Shown here: in pieces, positions 1 through 8,493 of the stretch
Numbering within the stretch: the stretch's first letter is position 1
Layout: each line of letters starts with the position of its first letter
DNA from: Lysobacter sp.
GTDB lineage: Bacteria > Pseudomonadota > Gammaproteobacteria > Xanthomonadales > Xanthomonadaceae
Length of the DNA stretch: 64,000 bases
Assembly: GCA_030151365.1 (NCBI GenBank)
Contig: JASLDW010000032.1
Span: 49,170 to 113,169 of the forward strand
Reading direction: 5' to 3'
Translations under genes and position numbers: made by a program
Notes under the pieces: model-generated
Seen by the model: the letters and a program-made list of their open reading frames with translations, nothing else
Database searches by the model: none
What the model was told of the DNA's origin: nothing

Positions 1-590
1 GTGCCGGCCGGACGCATCACGTAACCGATCGCGCCGGCCTTCGACGCCGACGACGCACCGGTGGTGCGGACCCGGCTGCCGATGCCGTAGCCGTGGCCGT
101 CCTTCGCTCGCGGCATCATCACGTCGACGAAGGCGATCTTGCCGGCCAGCGATCCCGGAGCGGCTTTCTGCAACGCTTCCAGCGAATCGAAACGCACCAC
201 TTCGCCTTCGACGGTACCGCCCGGGCTGCCGCCGAGCGCGGTCAGCACCAGCTTCTGCGAATGCGGGCCGAGCACTTCGCCATGCTCGCTGCGGCGCTCC
301 CACTTCGGGAAGGTCACCGGTTGCGTCCATACCTTGTCGAACCCGAGTTCCTTGAACTTGGCCTTGGCCCATTCCACCGCACGGGCATCGCCCTCGCTGC
401 CGGCCATGCGCTGGCCGACTTCGGTGGTCAGCGATTCCAGCACCTTCCAGCCGGTGTTGTCCTTCAGCGCCTGGTCGCGCAACGCGGCGGCGGCCTGCAC
501 GGTCGCGGGCGAAGCCCTGGTTTCGGCGGCGAACGCGGACGACGTGGCGAGAAGGCTGGTGAGGGAAACGGCGAGCAGGGTGCGGTTCAT
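1..590 (-). CDS. M28-type aminopeptidase/carboxypeptidase, N-terminal part (runs off window)
   Basis: Read on the minus strand from an ATG at 590. The first 22 or so residues form a Sec signal peptide ending in AFA-A, so the product is exported. The following ~170 residues (motifs TEVGQRMAGSEGD and GEVVRFDSLEALQ) match the N-terminal and PA-like inserted region of secreted M28 zinc peptidases. The catalytic zinc-binding half lies beyond position 1, so activity cannot be judged here. Separated from upstream mscL by a terminator-like hairpin, so probably its own unit. Family assignment is from recognisable text of the N-terminus only; an M20-type peptidase with a PA domain is the main alternative. 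Confidence 0.75.
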   Translation of the reverse strand, partial: MNRTLLAVSLTSLLATSSAFAAETRASPATVQAAAALRDQALKDNTGWKVLESLTTEVGQRMAGSEGDARAVEWAKAKFKELGFDKVWTQPVTFPKWERRSEHGEVLGPHSQKLVLTALGGSPGGTVEGEVVRFDSLEALQKAAPGSLAGKIAFVDVMMPRAKDGHGYGIGSRVRTTGASSASKAGAIGYVMRPAG

Positions 591-604
591 GGCGGTCTCG
601 ACGC

Positions 605-641
605 GGAAAAGAGAAACCCCGAGCCTAGCAGCCCGGGGTTC
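605..641 (-). terminator. Rho-independent terminator after mscL
   Basis: On the minus strand AACCCCG and CGGGGTT form a GC-rich stem, followed by a T-rich tail (TTTCTCTTTT). It lies 55 bases past the mscL stop and before the M28 peptidase start. Confidence 0.65.
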
Positions 642-695
642 CCGACCAGCTGTGCCAATGGTCATGCCGCCATCGTGCCGACGGCGGCGCATGGG

Positions 696-1106
696 TCACT
701 TCTTCAGGCTGTCGCGGATGTCGCGCAGCAGCAACACTTCCTCGCTCGGCGGTGCATCGGCGGCGACTTCCGGCTTGCGCATGCGGTTGTAGGCCTTGAG
801 GAACAGGAAGATCACGAAGGCGATCAGCAGGAAATCGATGCAGGTCTGGATGAAATCGCCGTACTTGATCGCCACTTCCGCGACCTTTTCCTTGCCGGTC
901 GCCGGATCCATCACCGCCGGGGTGATGACGTGTTTCCAGTCCTTGAAGCTGACGCCACCGGTCAACATGCTGATCGCCGGCATCACCACGCCTTCGACCA
1001 GCGCGGTGACGATCTTGCCGAATGCGGCGCCGATGATCACGCCGACTGCCAGGTCGACGACATTGCCTTTGGAGATGAACTCCTTGAACTCGCTGATCAT
1101 GCCCAT
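696..1106 (-). CDS. mscL: Large-conductance mechanosensitive channel MscL
   Basis: Homopentameric inner-membrane channel that opens under membrane tension to release solutes during hypo-osmotic shock. The N-terminal helix (ISEFKEFISKGNVVDLAVGV) and first transmembrane segment with GVIIGAAFGKIV are nearly diagnostic of the family. A second transmembrane segment lies near residues 80-103 (IDFLLIAFVIFLFLKAYN), and the C-terminus ends in the usual LLLRDIRDSL helix. At 136 residues it matches the family length. Start chosen at the ATG giving MGMISEF; a TTG three codons upstream and the next ATG (MISEF) are alternatives. Stands alone between a terminator and the FAH gene. Confidence 0.96.
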   Translation of the reverse strand: MGMISEFKEFISKGNVVDLAVGVIIGAAFGKIVTALVEGVVMPAISMLTGGVSFKDWKHVITPAVMDPATGKEKVAEVAIKYGDFIQTCIDFLLIAFVIFLFLKAYNRMRKPEVAADAPPSEEVLLLRDIRDSLKK

Positions 1107-1154
1107 GCAATCCAACCCGTGTTGAGAGGTGGCGGGAGCATAGCGCAGCGCCGT

Positions 1155-1853
1155 CTAGACGATTTCACCTTCCAGCACCAGCAGCGCCCCGAGGCGGGCG
1201 ACGAAGCGGTCGCCACGCTGCAGTGCGGCAACGCCGGCCGGCGTGCCGGTGAACACCAGGTCGCCGCGGCGCAGCGCATACAGCTTCGACAGTTCGATCA
1301 GCACGTCGGGAACGTCCCAGATCCAGTCGCGGAGTTCGCCGTGCTGGCGCAGTTCGCCGTTCACCTCGAGACTGATCGCGAGCGTGGACAGGTCGCCGGC
1401 ATCCGCCACAGGAATCACCCTGCTGATCGGCGCCGAATCGTCGAAAGCCTTGCCGATGTCCCAGGGCAGCGACTTCGCCTTGCATTCGGCCTGGAGGTCG
1501 CGGCGGGTGAGGTCGAGGCCGATGGCATAACCGAACACCAGCGCCTCGGCCTGCGCCCGTGTCAATTCGCCTTGCGGGGCATCGGCGCCGAGCACCGCTA
1601 CCAGTTCGACTTCGTGGTGCAATTCGTGCGTCGCCGTCGGATAGCGCACGCGGCCATCGGTGACGATGGCATCGGCCGGTTTCTGGAACAGCACCGGGCG
1701 ACCGCGCGCGTCCGGCGACGCCGGCGTCGCCCCCATTTCGCGCGCATGGTCGGCGAAGTTGCGGCCGACGCAGTGGATGTGGTGCACCGGGATCGTGCGG
1801 CCGTCGCCGGTGGTGACGCGCGGAGCGGGCAGGGGCGGGAAGACGTCGTTCAT
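1155..1853 (-). CDS. Fumarylacetoacetate hydrolase (FAH) family protein
   Basis: 232 residues, the short FAHD1/YcgM-type form. Such enzymes hydrolyse acylpyruvates or decarboxylate oxaloacetate using Mg2+ or Mn2+. Visible family features are HCVGRNFADHAREMG near the N-terminus, the metal-ligand region HHEVELVAVLG with its two glutamates, the aspartate-bearing GYAIGLDLTRRDLQ and the C-terminal GDLVFTGTPAGVAAL. Cytoplasmic, with no signal or membrane segment. It is divergent from the small Rieske gene; no neighbour points to a specific catabolic pathway, so the substrate stays open (acylpyruvase or oxaloacetate decarboxylase are most likely). Confidence 0.9.
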   Translation of the reverse strand: MNDVFPPLPAPRVTTGDGRTIPVHHIHCVGRNFADHAREMGATPASPDARGRPVLFQKPADAIVTDGRVRYPTATHELHHEVELVAVLGADAPQGELTRAQAEALVFGYAIGLDLTRRDLQAECKAKSLPWDIGKAFDDSAPISRVIPVADAGDLSTLAISLEVNGELRQHGELRDWIWDVPDVLIELSKLYALRRGDLVFTGTPAGVAALQRGDRFVARLGALLVLEGEIV

Positions 1854-1920
1854 GGGCGCTGCATCGAATTGGCCGGAACCGCTATGCTGCGTGCGGATTC
1901 ATACCGTCGCAAGCCAAGCC

Positions 1921-2277
1921 GTGACCGAACCGCTCATCGCCGTCGAACAGATCCCCGACCATGGTTTCGCCGAAGCCAGCGGTACGGTCGATGGCGATGC
2001 CGAATCGCTGATCCTGCGTCGCGACGGCATGCGGGTGGCGGCGTGGTTCAACATCTGCCCGCACGCCGGACGCCGGCTCGATTGGGCGCCCGGGCAGTTC
2101 CTGGTCTCGCGCACCGGCGACCTGGTCTGCGCGGCGCATGGCGCCAGTTTCTCGCCGATCGATGGCCGCTGCACCGGCGGACCCTGCATGGGATCGTCGC
2201 TGCGCGCGGCGCCGGTGGAAACGCGCGACGGCCAGGTGTTCCTGAAAAACGTCAGCGGAACACCTGCAGCAGATTGA
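1921..2277 (+). CDS. Small Rieske [2Fe-2S] ferredoxin-like protein
   Basis: 118 residues from a GTG start at 1921; no ATG is available in frame at a sensible distance. It contains both halves of the Rieske motif: CPHAGRRLDW (C-x-H) and, after a spacer, CAAHGASFSPIDG (C-x2-H), followed by the common CTGGPC segment. This is a stand-alone Rieske domain of the NirD / dioxygenase-ferredoxin type, so a soluble electron carrier or an accessory subunit. No oxygenase or reductase partner is encoded nearby. Its last 26 bases overlap the 3' end of the convergent SLC13 permease gene. Confidence 0.82.
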   Translation: MTEPLIAVEQIPDHGFAEASGTVDGDAESLILRRDGMRVAAWFNICPHAGRRLDWAPGQFLVSRTGDLVCAAHGASFSPIDGRCTGGPCMGSSLRAAPVETRDGQVFLKNVSGTPAAD

Positions 2278-4096
2278 CCATCGCCACCACGATGGCGATG
2301 TAGATGCAGGCCAGCGGTCCGCCGATCCGCCACAGGTCGCGCGGGGTGTAATTGCCTGGGCCGATGATCATCGAGATCACCGGGTTCGACGCCGTCATGA
2401 AATTGCACGAGGCCGACAGCGCGACGATCAGGGCGAAGCTGGTGGGATTGCCCCCGGTCGCGAGTGCGAGGTTGACCGCGATCGGCACTAGCATGATGGT
2501 CGCGCCGACATGGCTGATGATCAGCGAGAACAGCACGGTGAGCACCGCCAGCGCGAGTTCGATCAGCACGATCGGCGTGCTCTGCGGGATGCGATCGACC
2601 GTGTGGCCGGCGACCCAGGCCGCCGCGCCGCTGGAATCCATCGCCCAGCCCAGCGGGATCAGGCAGGCCATCAGGAACACGGTTTTCCAGCTGATCGCGG
2701 CGTAGGCCTCGTCCATTTGGATGACGCCGGTGACGAGCATGCCGGCGACGCCGGTCATCAGCGCGATCGGCACCGGCACGCGCGACGACAGCGCGATCAG
2801 CATGGTGACGGCGAAGATGCCCATCGCGATCTTGAACTTGTGCGGGCGTTGGCGCGCCTTCGGGTAATCGGTGACGACCACGAAGTCCTTCTGCGCGGCG
2901 ACTTCCGCCAGCCGCTGCCAGATGCAGTGCAGGACCAGCATGTCGCCGGCGCGCAGCGGCACGTTGCGCACGTCTTCGCGGATCACTTCACGATCGCGGT
3001 TGATCGCCAGCAGGCTGATGCCGTACTGCTTGCGGAAGCGCAGTTCGGCCTGGGTCTTGCCGATGAAACGCGAATTCGGCGGGACCACCGCTTCGGCGAT
3101 GCCGGCGCGGCTGGGATTGAAGAGGTCGCCGAATTCGCGCAGCCGCGATGACGCGACCAGCTTCTGTTGTTCGGCGAAACGCAGCACGTCTTCGCCCGGA
3201 CCCATCGCGCCGAGGACGTCGCCGACCCAGATGCGCGCATCCGACGGCGGCGCCAGGCGCGATTCGCCGTGGCTGCGATGCGCGAGCAGCAAAGGCGCGC
3301 CGACCAGGCGTTCCGCTTCGCCGATGGTGGTGCCGACCAGCGGACTCTGCGCCGTCACCGTCAGTTCGAAGACGTCGCCATTGATGCCGTAGGTACTGGC
3401 GAAATAGCTCTCGGTGCGGCCGGGCGTCACCGCGCCGTCTTCCTCGCGCAGGCGACGATCGCCGTAGAAGCGGAAGTACAGCAGCACTGCCGCCAGCATG
3501 ACGATGCCGATCGGCATCGGCGCGAACATCTTGAAGGGATGGATCGACGCCGCGCCCGAAGGCATGTTGGCATTGGCCGACATCAGCAAGTCGTTGAGCA
3601 GGATCAGCGGCGAATTGCCGACCATGGTCAGCGCGCCGGCCATCACGATGGTCGCGGCGATCGGCAGCAGCATGCGCGAGGTGGCGATGCCGGTGCGCGC
3701 GGAGATGCGCGACGACACCGGCAGGAACATCGCCATCACCGACGGGTTCTGCATCAAGGGCGACACCGCGGCCGCCGACAGGCAGGTGAGGGTGAGCAGG
3801 CGTTTGTCGGAACCGCTCGATCGTCGCAGCAACCAACCAGCGAGGCGGTTGAGCGCGCCGGTGCGCTCGAGGCCGGCGCCAAGGATCATCGTCGAGATGA
3901 TGCTGATCACCGCGCTGCCGGAGAAGCCGCCGAACAGGTCCTCGGGTGCGATCAATCCGGTCAGGCCGAGCAGCACCAGCACGCACAACGCGACGACGTC
4001 CGGACGGATGCGCTCGAACAGGAACAGCACCATCGTCAGCCCGACCAGGCCGAGCACCATGGCCATGTCGCTGCTGAGGACGAGGCCGCTGCCCAT
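2252..4096 (-). CDS. SLC13/DASS-family anion permease with two TrkA-C domains
   Basis: 614-residue polytopic inner-membrane transporter. The N-terminal membrane half (residues ~1-185) has family stretches such as LFGGFSGSAVISIISTMILGAG and a PLMQNPSVMAMFLP segment. The middle cytoplasmic part (~200-370) carries two TrkA-C/RCK-C-like repeats (SPLVGTTIGEAERL; SRFIGKTQAELRFR). The C-terminal membrane half contains the helix-hairpin text SASCNFMTASNPV. Homologues move dicarboxylates, citrate, sulfate or other anions with Na+. The start used is the ATG two bases after the trmB stop; longer in-frame versions would overlap trmB. Last gene of the thiS-thiG-trmB run. Substrate not determinable from sequence. 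Confidence 0.9.
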   Translation of the reverse strand: MGSGLVLSSDMAMVLGLVGLTMVLFLFERIRPDVVALCVLVLLGLTGLIAPEDLFGGFSGSAVISIISTMILGAGLERTGALNRLAGWLLRRSSGSDKRLLTLTCLSAAAVSPLMQNPSVMAMFLPVSSRISARTGIATSRMLLPIAATIVMAGALTMVGNSPLILLNDLLMSANANMPSGAASIHPFKMFAPMPIGIVMLAAVLLYFRFYGDRRLREEDGAVTPGRTESYFASTYGINGDVFELTVTAQSPLVGTTIGEAERLVGAPLLLAHRSHGESRLAPPSDARIWVGDVLGAMGPGEDVLRFAEQQKLVASSRLREFGDLFNPSRAGIAEAVVPPNSRFIGKTQAELRFRKQYGISLLAINRDREVIREDVRNVPLRAGDMLVLHCIWQRLAEVAAQKDFVVVTDYPKARQRPHKFKIAMGIFAVTMLIALSSRVPVPIALMTGVAGMLVTGVIQMDEAYAAISWKTVFLMACLIPLGWAMDSSGAAAWVAGHTVDRIPQSTPIVLIELALAVLTVLFSLIISHVGATIMLVPIAVNLALATGGNPTSFALIVALSASCNFMTASNPVISMIIGPGNYTPRDLWRIGGPLACIYIAIVVAMVNLLQVFR

Positions 4097-4098
4097 CG

Positions 4099-4833
4099 TC
4101 AGGTGCGGTCGTAGATCAGGTCGAAAACGGGATGGCCGAGGCGTTGGCCGCGCGTCTCGAAATGCGTCTGCGGACGCCAGTCCGGGCGCGGCACCTGCCC
4201 GCGGGGGCCGGCGCGATTCACCAGTCCCGGCGTTGCATCGAGTACATCCCACATCTGTTCGGCGTAATCGGGCCAGTCGGTGGCGAGATGCAGGCGACCG
4301 GTCGGCGCCAGCTTGCGCACCAGCAGTGCGGCGAATTCCGGGTTCACCAGCCGGCGCTTGCCGTGGCGCTTCTTGTGCCAGGGATCCGGGAAGTAGATGC
4401 GGATCTCGTCGAGCGAACCATCGGCGATTTCGTTCTCCAGCACTTCGACGGCGTCGTGGTGATAGAGGCGCGCGTTCTTCGCGTCATCGCTGGCCAGTGC
4501 GTTGAGCAGGCGACCGACGCCGGGTGCGTGCACTTCGATGCCGATGTGGTCGCGCGCGGGGTCCAGCGCAGCGGAATAGCGCAGTGCTTCGCCGTTGCCG
4601 AAACCGATCTCGACGATGCGCGGTGCATGGCGACCGAAGGCGGCGTCGAAATCGCGCGGCGTGCCCGAGTAGTCGAGACCGAAACGTGGCCATTGCTCAT
4701 CGAACGCGCGTTGCTGCGCTTCGGTGAAGCGGCCCTGGCGCAGGACGAAACTGCGGATGCGGCGACGCCCGGGTTCGACCGTGAACGGCTTGGCCGGGAC
4801 TTTCGCGCCGTCGCTCGAGAACGGATCGGTCAT
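4099..4833 (-). CDS. trmB: tRNA (guanine-N7-)-methyltransferase TrmB
   Basis: Methylates N7 of G46 in tRNA using S-adenosylmethionine. 244 residues. SAM-binding motif VEIGFGNGEAL near residue 70, an acidic IGIEVHAPGVGR segment, and the tRNA-binding/catalytic signature IYFPDPWHKKRHGKRRLV (~150-167), which is specific to this family. The C-terminus THFETRGQRLGHPVFDLIY is also typical. The start codon overlaps the thiG stop in an ATGA arrangement, so the two are translationally coupled. As a SAM user it is functionally close to the SAM-cycle genes further along the window, but it shows no copy of their regulatory element. Confidence 0.96.
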   Translation of the reverse strand: MTDPFSSDGAKVPAKPFTVEPGRRRIRSFVLRQGRFTEAQQRAFDEQWPRFGLDYSGTPRDFDAAFGRHAPRIVEIGFGNGEALRYSAALDPARDHIGIEVHAPGVGRLLNALASDDAKNARLYHHDAVEVLENEIADGSLDEIRIYFPDPWHKKRHGKRRLVNPEFAALLVRKLAPTGRLHLATDWPDYAEQMWDVLDATPGLVNRAGPRGQVPRPDWRPQTHFETRGQRLGHPVFDLIYDRT

Positions 4834-5618
4834 CCGATCAGTCCGTCCACCGGCGACGAGGCGCTGGCATAGCGCTTGCGCGGAATGCGGCCGGCAAGGA
4901 AGGCGTCGCGACCGGCTTCGACCGCCGCTTTCATTGCGCGCGCCATCCGCACCGGATCCCTGGCGCCGGCAATCGCCGTGTTCATCAGCACGCCATCGCA
5001 GCCGAGCTCCATCGCGATCGCAGCGTCCGAGGCGGTGCCGACGCCGGCGTCGACGATGATCGGCACCTTGGCGTTCTCGACGATCTCGAGCAGGTTGTAG
5101 CGATTCTGGATGCCGAGGCCGGAACCGATCGGCGCGGCCAGCGGCATCACCGCGACGCAGCCGATCTCCTCCAGGCGCTTGCACAGGATCGGATCGTCGC
5201 TGGTGTAGACCATGACGTGGAAACCGTCGGCGACCAGCGTTTCGGCGGCCTTGAGCGTCTGGATCACGTCGGGGAACAGCGTTTTCTGGTCGCCCAGCAC
5301 TTCGAGCTTGGTCAGGTTGTGGCCATCCAGCAGTTCGCGCGCGAGCCGGCAGGTGCGCACGGCGTCCTCGGCGGTGTAGCAGCCGGCGGTATTCGGGAGG
5401 ATGGTGTAGCGATCGGGCGGCAGCACGTCGAGCAGGTTCGGTTCGCCCGGATTCTGCCCGATGTTGGTGCGACGGATCGCCACGGTGACGATCTCGGCGC
5501 CGGCGGCTTCGGTGGCGTTGCGGGTTTCGTCGAGATCCCTGAATTTGCCGGTGCCGGTGAGCAGGCGCGAACGGTAGGCCTTCCCTGCGATGACCAGGGC
5601 GTCGTCGGAAATGTTCAT
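4830..5618 (-). CDS. thiG: Thiazole synthase ThiG
   Basis: Forms the thiazole phosphate moiety of thiamine from deoxyxylulose phosphate, dehydroglycine and ThiS thiocarboxylate. 262 residues, TIM-barrel. Family stretches include AGKAYRSRLLTGTGKF at the N-terminus, LTKLEVLGDQKTLFPD with the Schiff-base lysine, GCVAVMPLAAPIGSG and PIIVDAGVGTASDAAIAMELGCDGVLMNTAI. The start is the ATG giving MNISDD; longer in-frame sequence upstream is not ThiG-like. Lies 72 bases downstream of thiS and overlaps trmB by four bases. No TPP riboswitch is recognisable upstream of thiS. Confidence 0.97.
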   Translation of the reverse strand: MNISDDALVIAGKAYRSRLLTGTGKFRDLDETRNATEAAGAEIVTVAIRRTNIGQNPGEPNLLDVLPPDRYTILPNTAGCYTAEDAVRTCRLARELLDGHNLTKLEVLGDQKTLFPDVIQTLKAAETLVADGFHVMVYTSDDPILCKRLEEIGCVAVMPLAAPIGSGLGIQNRYNLLEIVENAKVPIIVDAGVGTASDAAIAMELGCDGVLMNTAIAGARDPVRMARAMKAAVEAGRDAFLAGRIPRKRYASASSPVDGLIG

Positions 5619-5690
5619 GGGGAAATTATCGCCGATGGCGCTTGATGATGCCGCTTCGGCTCGAATATTGCGGCCGCGCAAACGCAAGCC

Positions 5691-5891
5691 TCATCCACCG
5701 CCAAGCGCGTGCACGATCTCGACGCGATCGCCCGCGCGCAACGCGGTGTTCGCATGGCGACTGCGCGGCACGATCTCGCCGTTGATCTCGACCGCGACGC
5801 GGCGCTCGGCCAGGCCTTCGGCTTGCAGCAGGGTCGCGATGGTGGTGTCGGGTGCGCAGGCGCGCGTTTCGCCATTGAGCTGGATGTCCAT
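5691..5891 (-). CDS. thiS: Sulfur carrier protein ThiS
   Basis: 66-residue ubiquitin-like sulfur carrier. It begins MDIQLNGE and ends in the Gly-Gly(-Gly) tail (VEIVHALGGG) that is adenylated and converted to a thiocarboxylate to feed ThiG. The usual end is GG; here there are three glycines. First gene of the thiS-thiG-trmB-permease set. The 113 bases between it and the divergent autotransporter gene hold both promoters, with no riboswitch-like fold seen. Confidence 0.95.
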   Translation of the reverse strand: MDIQLNGETRACAPDTTIATLLQAEGLAERRVAVEINGEIVPRSRHANTALRAGDRVEIVHALGGG

Positions 5892-6004
5892 GGCGTCATT
5901 GTCGCCCGAAGCGGGATGTCGCGCTGCAGCATGCGAGCGTTAGCTTTTCGTGAAACCATCGCCATACGCGGGCGAATCCAGCCCGGTCCAACGAGATCGC
6001 ATCG

Positions 6005-7882
6005 ATGCGCACGAAGCTCCTCTGCACCGCCCTGGCGTCCGTCCTGTCGATGGTGGCCCTGCCGGCCGCCGCCCAATACGTCGATACCCATGCCCGGACC
6101 TTCAGCCAGACCATCTTCTTCGGCGACAGCCTGACCGATGCCGGGTTCTTCCGGCCGCTGCTGCCGGCCGCGGGACAGCCGTTCATCGGCCAGTTCACCA
6201 CCAACCCGGGCACCACCTGGGCGCAGGACGTGGCGAACTATTACGGCACCAACCAGTCGACCGGCTGGACGGCCGCAGGACCCGACAGCGGCAGCAACTA
6301 CGCCGTGGGTGGCGCGCGCGTCAACACGCCCAGCGCGAGTGCCCCGTCGCTTGCCCAGCAGGCGGCCTTCTACCTGTCGCGCACGGGGGGTCGTGCCGAT
6401 CCCAACGCCCTGTATACGGTGTGGGGCGGCGCCAATGACCTGCGTGCGATCACCAATCCGGCCAATGCCGCAACGACCATCGGTTCGGCGGTGGCCGGTG
6501 AAGTCGCCATCGTCGGCCAATTGCAGGCGGCGGGTGCGCGTTACGTGCTGGTGCCGAACATCCCGGACATCGGCCTGACCCCGGAAGCGCTTGCGGCCGG
6601 CCCTGTCACTTCCGCGACGGCGACTGCGTTGTCGGCGAACTACAACTCGGCGCTGTACAGCGCCTTCGCTTCCAGCGGGCTGCGCATCATTCCGCTCGAT
6701 ACCTTCCACATGCTGCGCGAGATCGTCGCCAATCCGGCGCTCTACGGATTCCGCGATGTCACCCATACCGCGTGCGGCACCGGCAATGCGCCTGCCGGCT
6801 CGTCGCTGACGTGTGGTCCGCAAGGGTTGGGCCTTCCGTCTTCGTACGCTCCGGGCGCCGATCAGACCTATGCGTTCGCCGATGGCATCCATCCGTCGAC
6901 AGCCGCCCACAAGATCCTCAGCGACTACGCCGTCGCCACGCTGGAAGGCCCGCGCCAGATCGCCGTCCTGCCGATGTCGGCGATGAGCGTCGGCCGCAAT
7001 CGCGCCGACCTGCTGTTCGCCCAGACCCAGGGCAAGACCTTCGGCGAGAAGGACGCGAATGGCATGCGCTGGTGGTTCAACGGCAACCTCGACCAGCAGC
7101 GCTATACCCGTGGCCAGGCGGGCGACGGCTTCGACGGCATCGGTCCGTCGCTGGGCGGCGGCATCGGCTGGAACAGCGGTGCGTTCAACTACGGCGGTGC
7201 ATTGAACTACGGCCGCCAGCGCATCGATTACGCGCAGAAGCGCGGCGATTTCCGCCAGACCGACCTCTCGATCGCCGGTTTCGCCGGCTGGCACAACAAC
7301 AATGCCTGGGTGACCGCGCAACTCGGCTATTCACGCATCGAGGACAAGGTGCGTCGCGACGTGCCGCTGGGACCGGCGGTGCGCACCCACAGCGGCAAGG
7401 CCAACGGCAGCGACGTCTACGCCGGCATCAACGGCGGCTGGATGTTCCACAGCGGCAAGCTCGACCACGGTCCGGTCGGCGAAGTGCTGTTGCAGCGCAT
7501 CCGCATCGATGGCTACACCGAAAGCGATGCCAACCTGTCGACCGCGCTGGCCTATCCGAGGCAGACCTTCAATTCGCGCCTGGCATCGCTGGGGTACGAG
7601 GCGCGCTTCCACTTGACCGAAAGCCTGACGCCGTTCGCGCGCGTGAGCGCCGATCGCGAATTCGGCAAGCTGCCCTCGGAAGCGCGCGCCAGCATGCCGA
7701 GCGTGGGTTCGATGGAATTCGCGGTGCCGGGTCCGTCGTTCGATCGCGGCTACGGTTCGCTGGCGGCCGGCGTGCGCGGGCAGTTCGAAGGCCTCGACGT
7801 GATGGTCGGCGGCACCACGACCGTCGCGCGCGGCGGCGGCAACTATCGTGCACTGTCGCTGACCGTCGGCAAGACTTTCTAA
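6005..7882 (+). CDS. GDSL esterase/lipase autotransporter (EstA-like)
   Basis: 625-residue self-secreting esterase anchored in the outer membrane. The signal peptide covers residues 1-23 (ends PAAA-Q). The catalytic GDSL block is at 40-43 with Ser42 as nucleophile; WGGANDLRA supplies the block III Gly/Asn, and ADGIHPSTAAH the Asp-His of block V. From about residue 340 to the end the sequence becomes an autotransporter beta-domain with alternating aromatic/glycine strands (GGGIGWNSGAFNYGGALNYGRQRIDYA) and ends in phenylalanine (LTVGKTF), as outer-membrane proteins do. Related to Pseudomonas EstA. It probably hydrolyses short or medium acyl esters at the cell surface. Followed closely by a tRNA gene. 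Confidence 0.93.
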   Translation: MRTKLLCTALASVLSMVALPAAAQYVDTHARTFSQTIFFGDSLTDAGFFRPLLPAAGQPFIGQFTTNPGTTWAQDVANYYGTNQSTGWTAAGPDSGSNYAVGGARVNTPSASAPSLAQQAAFYLSRTGGRADPNALYTVWGGANDLRAITNPANAATTIGSAVAGEVAIVGQLQAAGARYVLVPNIPDIGLTPEALAAGPVTSATATALSANYNSALYSAFASSGLRIIPLDTFHMLREIVANPALYGFRDVTHTACGTGNAPAGSSLTCGPQGLGLPSSYAPGADQTYAFADGIHPSTAAHKILSDYAVATLEGPRQIAVLPMSAMSVGRNRADLLFAQTQGKTFGEKDANGMRWWFNGNLDQQRYTRGQAGDGFDGIGPSLGGGIGWNSGAFNYGGALNYGRQRIDYAQKRGDFRQTDLSIAGFAGWHNNNAWVTAQLGYSRIEDKVRRDVPLGPAVRTHSGKANGSDVYAGINGGWMFHSGKLDHGPVGEVLLQRIRIDGYTESDANLSTALAYPRQTFNSRLASLGYEARFHLTESLTPFARVSADREFGKLPSEARASMPSVGSMEFAVPGPSFDRGYGSLAAGVRGQFEGLDVMVGGTTTVARGGGNYRALSLTVGKTF

Positions 7883-7889
7883 CCATTGC

Positions 7890-7921
7890 TTGACACACGG
7901 GCAACATGCTGCGGTTAGAAT
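7890..7921 (+). promoter_or_regulatory. Probable promoter of tRNA-Gly
   Basis: TTGACA at 7890-7895 and TAGAAT at 7916-7921, ending 11 bases before the tRNA. The spacer is about 20 bases, longer than ideal, but both hexamers are good and the position fits a tRNA start site. Confidence 0.55.
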
Positions 7922-7932
7922 CCGCGGCGTCC

Positions 7933-8006
7933 GCGGGTGTAGTTCAATGGTAGAACTGCAGCTTCCCAAGCTGCTAGCGTGGGTTCGATTCCCATCACCC
8001 GCTCCA
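7933..8006 (+). tRNA. tRNA-Gly (anticodon CCC)
   Basis: Cloverleaf visible by eye: acceptor arm GCGGGTG pairs with CACCCGC; anticodon stem GCAGC/GCTGC encloses the loop TTCCCAA, giving anticodon CCC for GGG codons; the T arm contains GGTTCGATTCC. Discriminator base T is followed by an encoded CCA (8004-8006). Confidence 0.96.
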
Positions 8007-8013
8007 ACCCATT

Positions 8014-8035
8014 CACGGCGGCCTCGGCCGCCGTG
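8014..8035 (+). terminator. GC-rich hairpin after tRNA-Gly
   Basis: Perfect inverted repeat CACGGCGGCC/GGCCGCCGTG directly after the tRNA. There is no clear T-run, so it may be a weak terminator or a processing hairpin. Confidence 0.45.
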
Positions 8036-8055
8036 ATCGTCTCGAGGCCGTGTGC

Positions 8056-8493
8056 ATGTCAGGTGAGGTCACCGTGGGTTGGCGGGAAACCGTGGCCCTG
8101 CCGGAATTGGGCATCGAGCGCATCCGCGCCAAGATCGACACCGGCGCGCGCAGTTCGTCGCTGCATGTCGATCGCCAGTGGCGGATCGAGCGCGATGGCG
8201 AAACCTGGGTCGGTTTCGAGATCCGTCCGCGCCCGGGCGCCGACGTGGTCACCGTGGAGGCGCGCCTGATCGACGAGCGCGAGGTCATCGATTCCGGCGG
8301 CCACCGCGCGCGGCGCCCGTTCATCCGCGCGCGCATGCGCCTCGCCGACATCGATCGCGAGATCGAACTCAACCTCGCCGACCGCGCCGGCATGCGTTTC
8401 CCGATGTTGCTCGGCCGCCAGGCCATGCGTGACGGTTTCGTCGTCGATCCCTCGCGTTCGCACCTGCACCGACGACGCAAAGGCGCCGAATGA
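8056..8493 (+). CDS. RimK-associated retropepsin-like (ATP-dependent zinc protease family) protein
   Basis: 145 residues. This is the small cytoplasmic family often called ATP-dependent zinc protease (DUF785/RimB-like), with an aspartyl-protease fold: IRAKIDTGARSSSLH contains the D-T-G-A motif, and MRFPMLLGRQAMRDGFVVDPS is the conserved C-terminal segment. Members sit next to rimK in many proteobacteria, and RimB has been linked to the RimK-driven modification of ribosomal protein S6. The start is the ATG at 8056; a GTG two codons upstream is also open. The stop overlaps the rimK start (ATGA), indicating coupled translation. Confidence 0.85.
   Translation: MSGEVTVGWRETVALPELGIERIRAKIDTGARSSSLHVDRQWRIERDGETWVGFEIRPRPGADVVTVEARLIDEREVIDSGGHRARRPFIRARMRLADIDREIELNLADRAGMRFPMLLGRQAMRDGFVVDPSRSHLHRRRKGAE

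Noticed and set aside
93..2303. A 736-codon plus-strand open frame at the left end
   Set aside because: It runs antisense to the M28 peptidase, mscL and FAH genes, is rich in Arg/His/Ala/Gly as GC-rich shadows are, and matches no family.
5892..6004. TPP riboswitch before thiS
   Set aside because: None of the conserved TPP aptamer blocks is visible on the minus strand of this 113-base gap.
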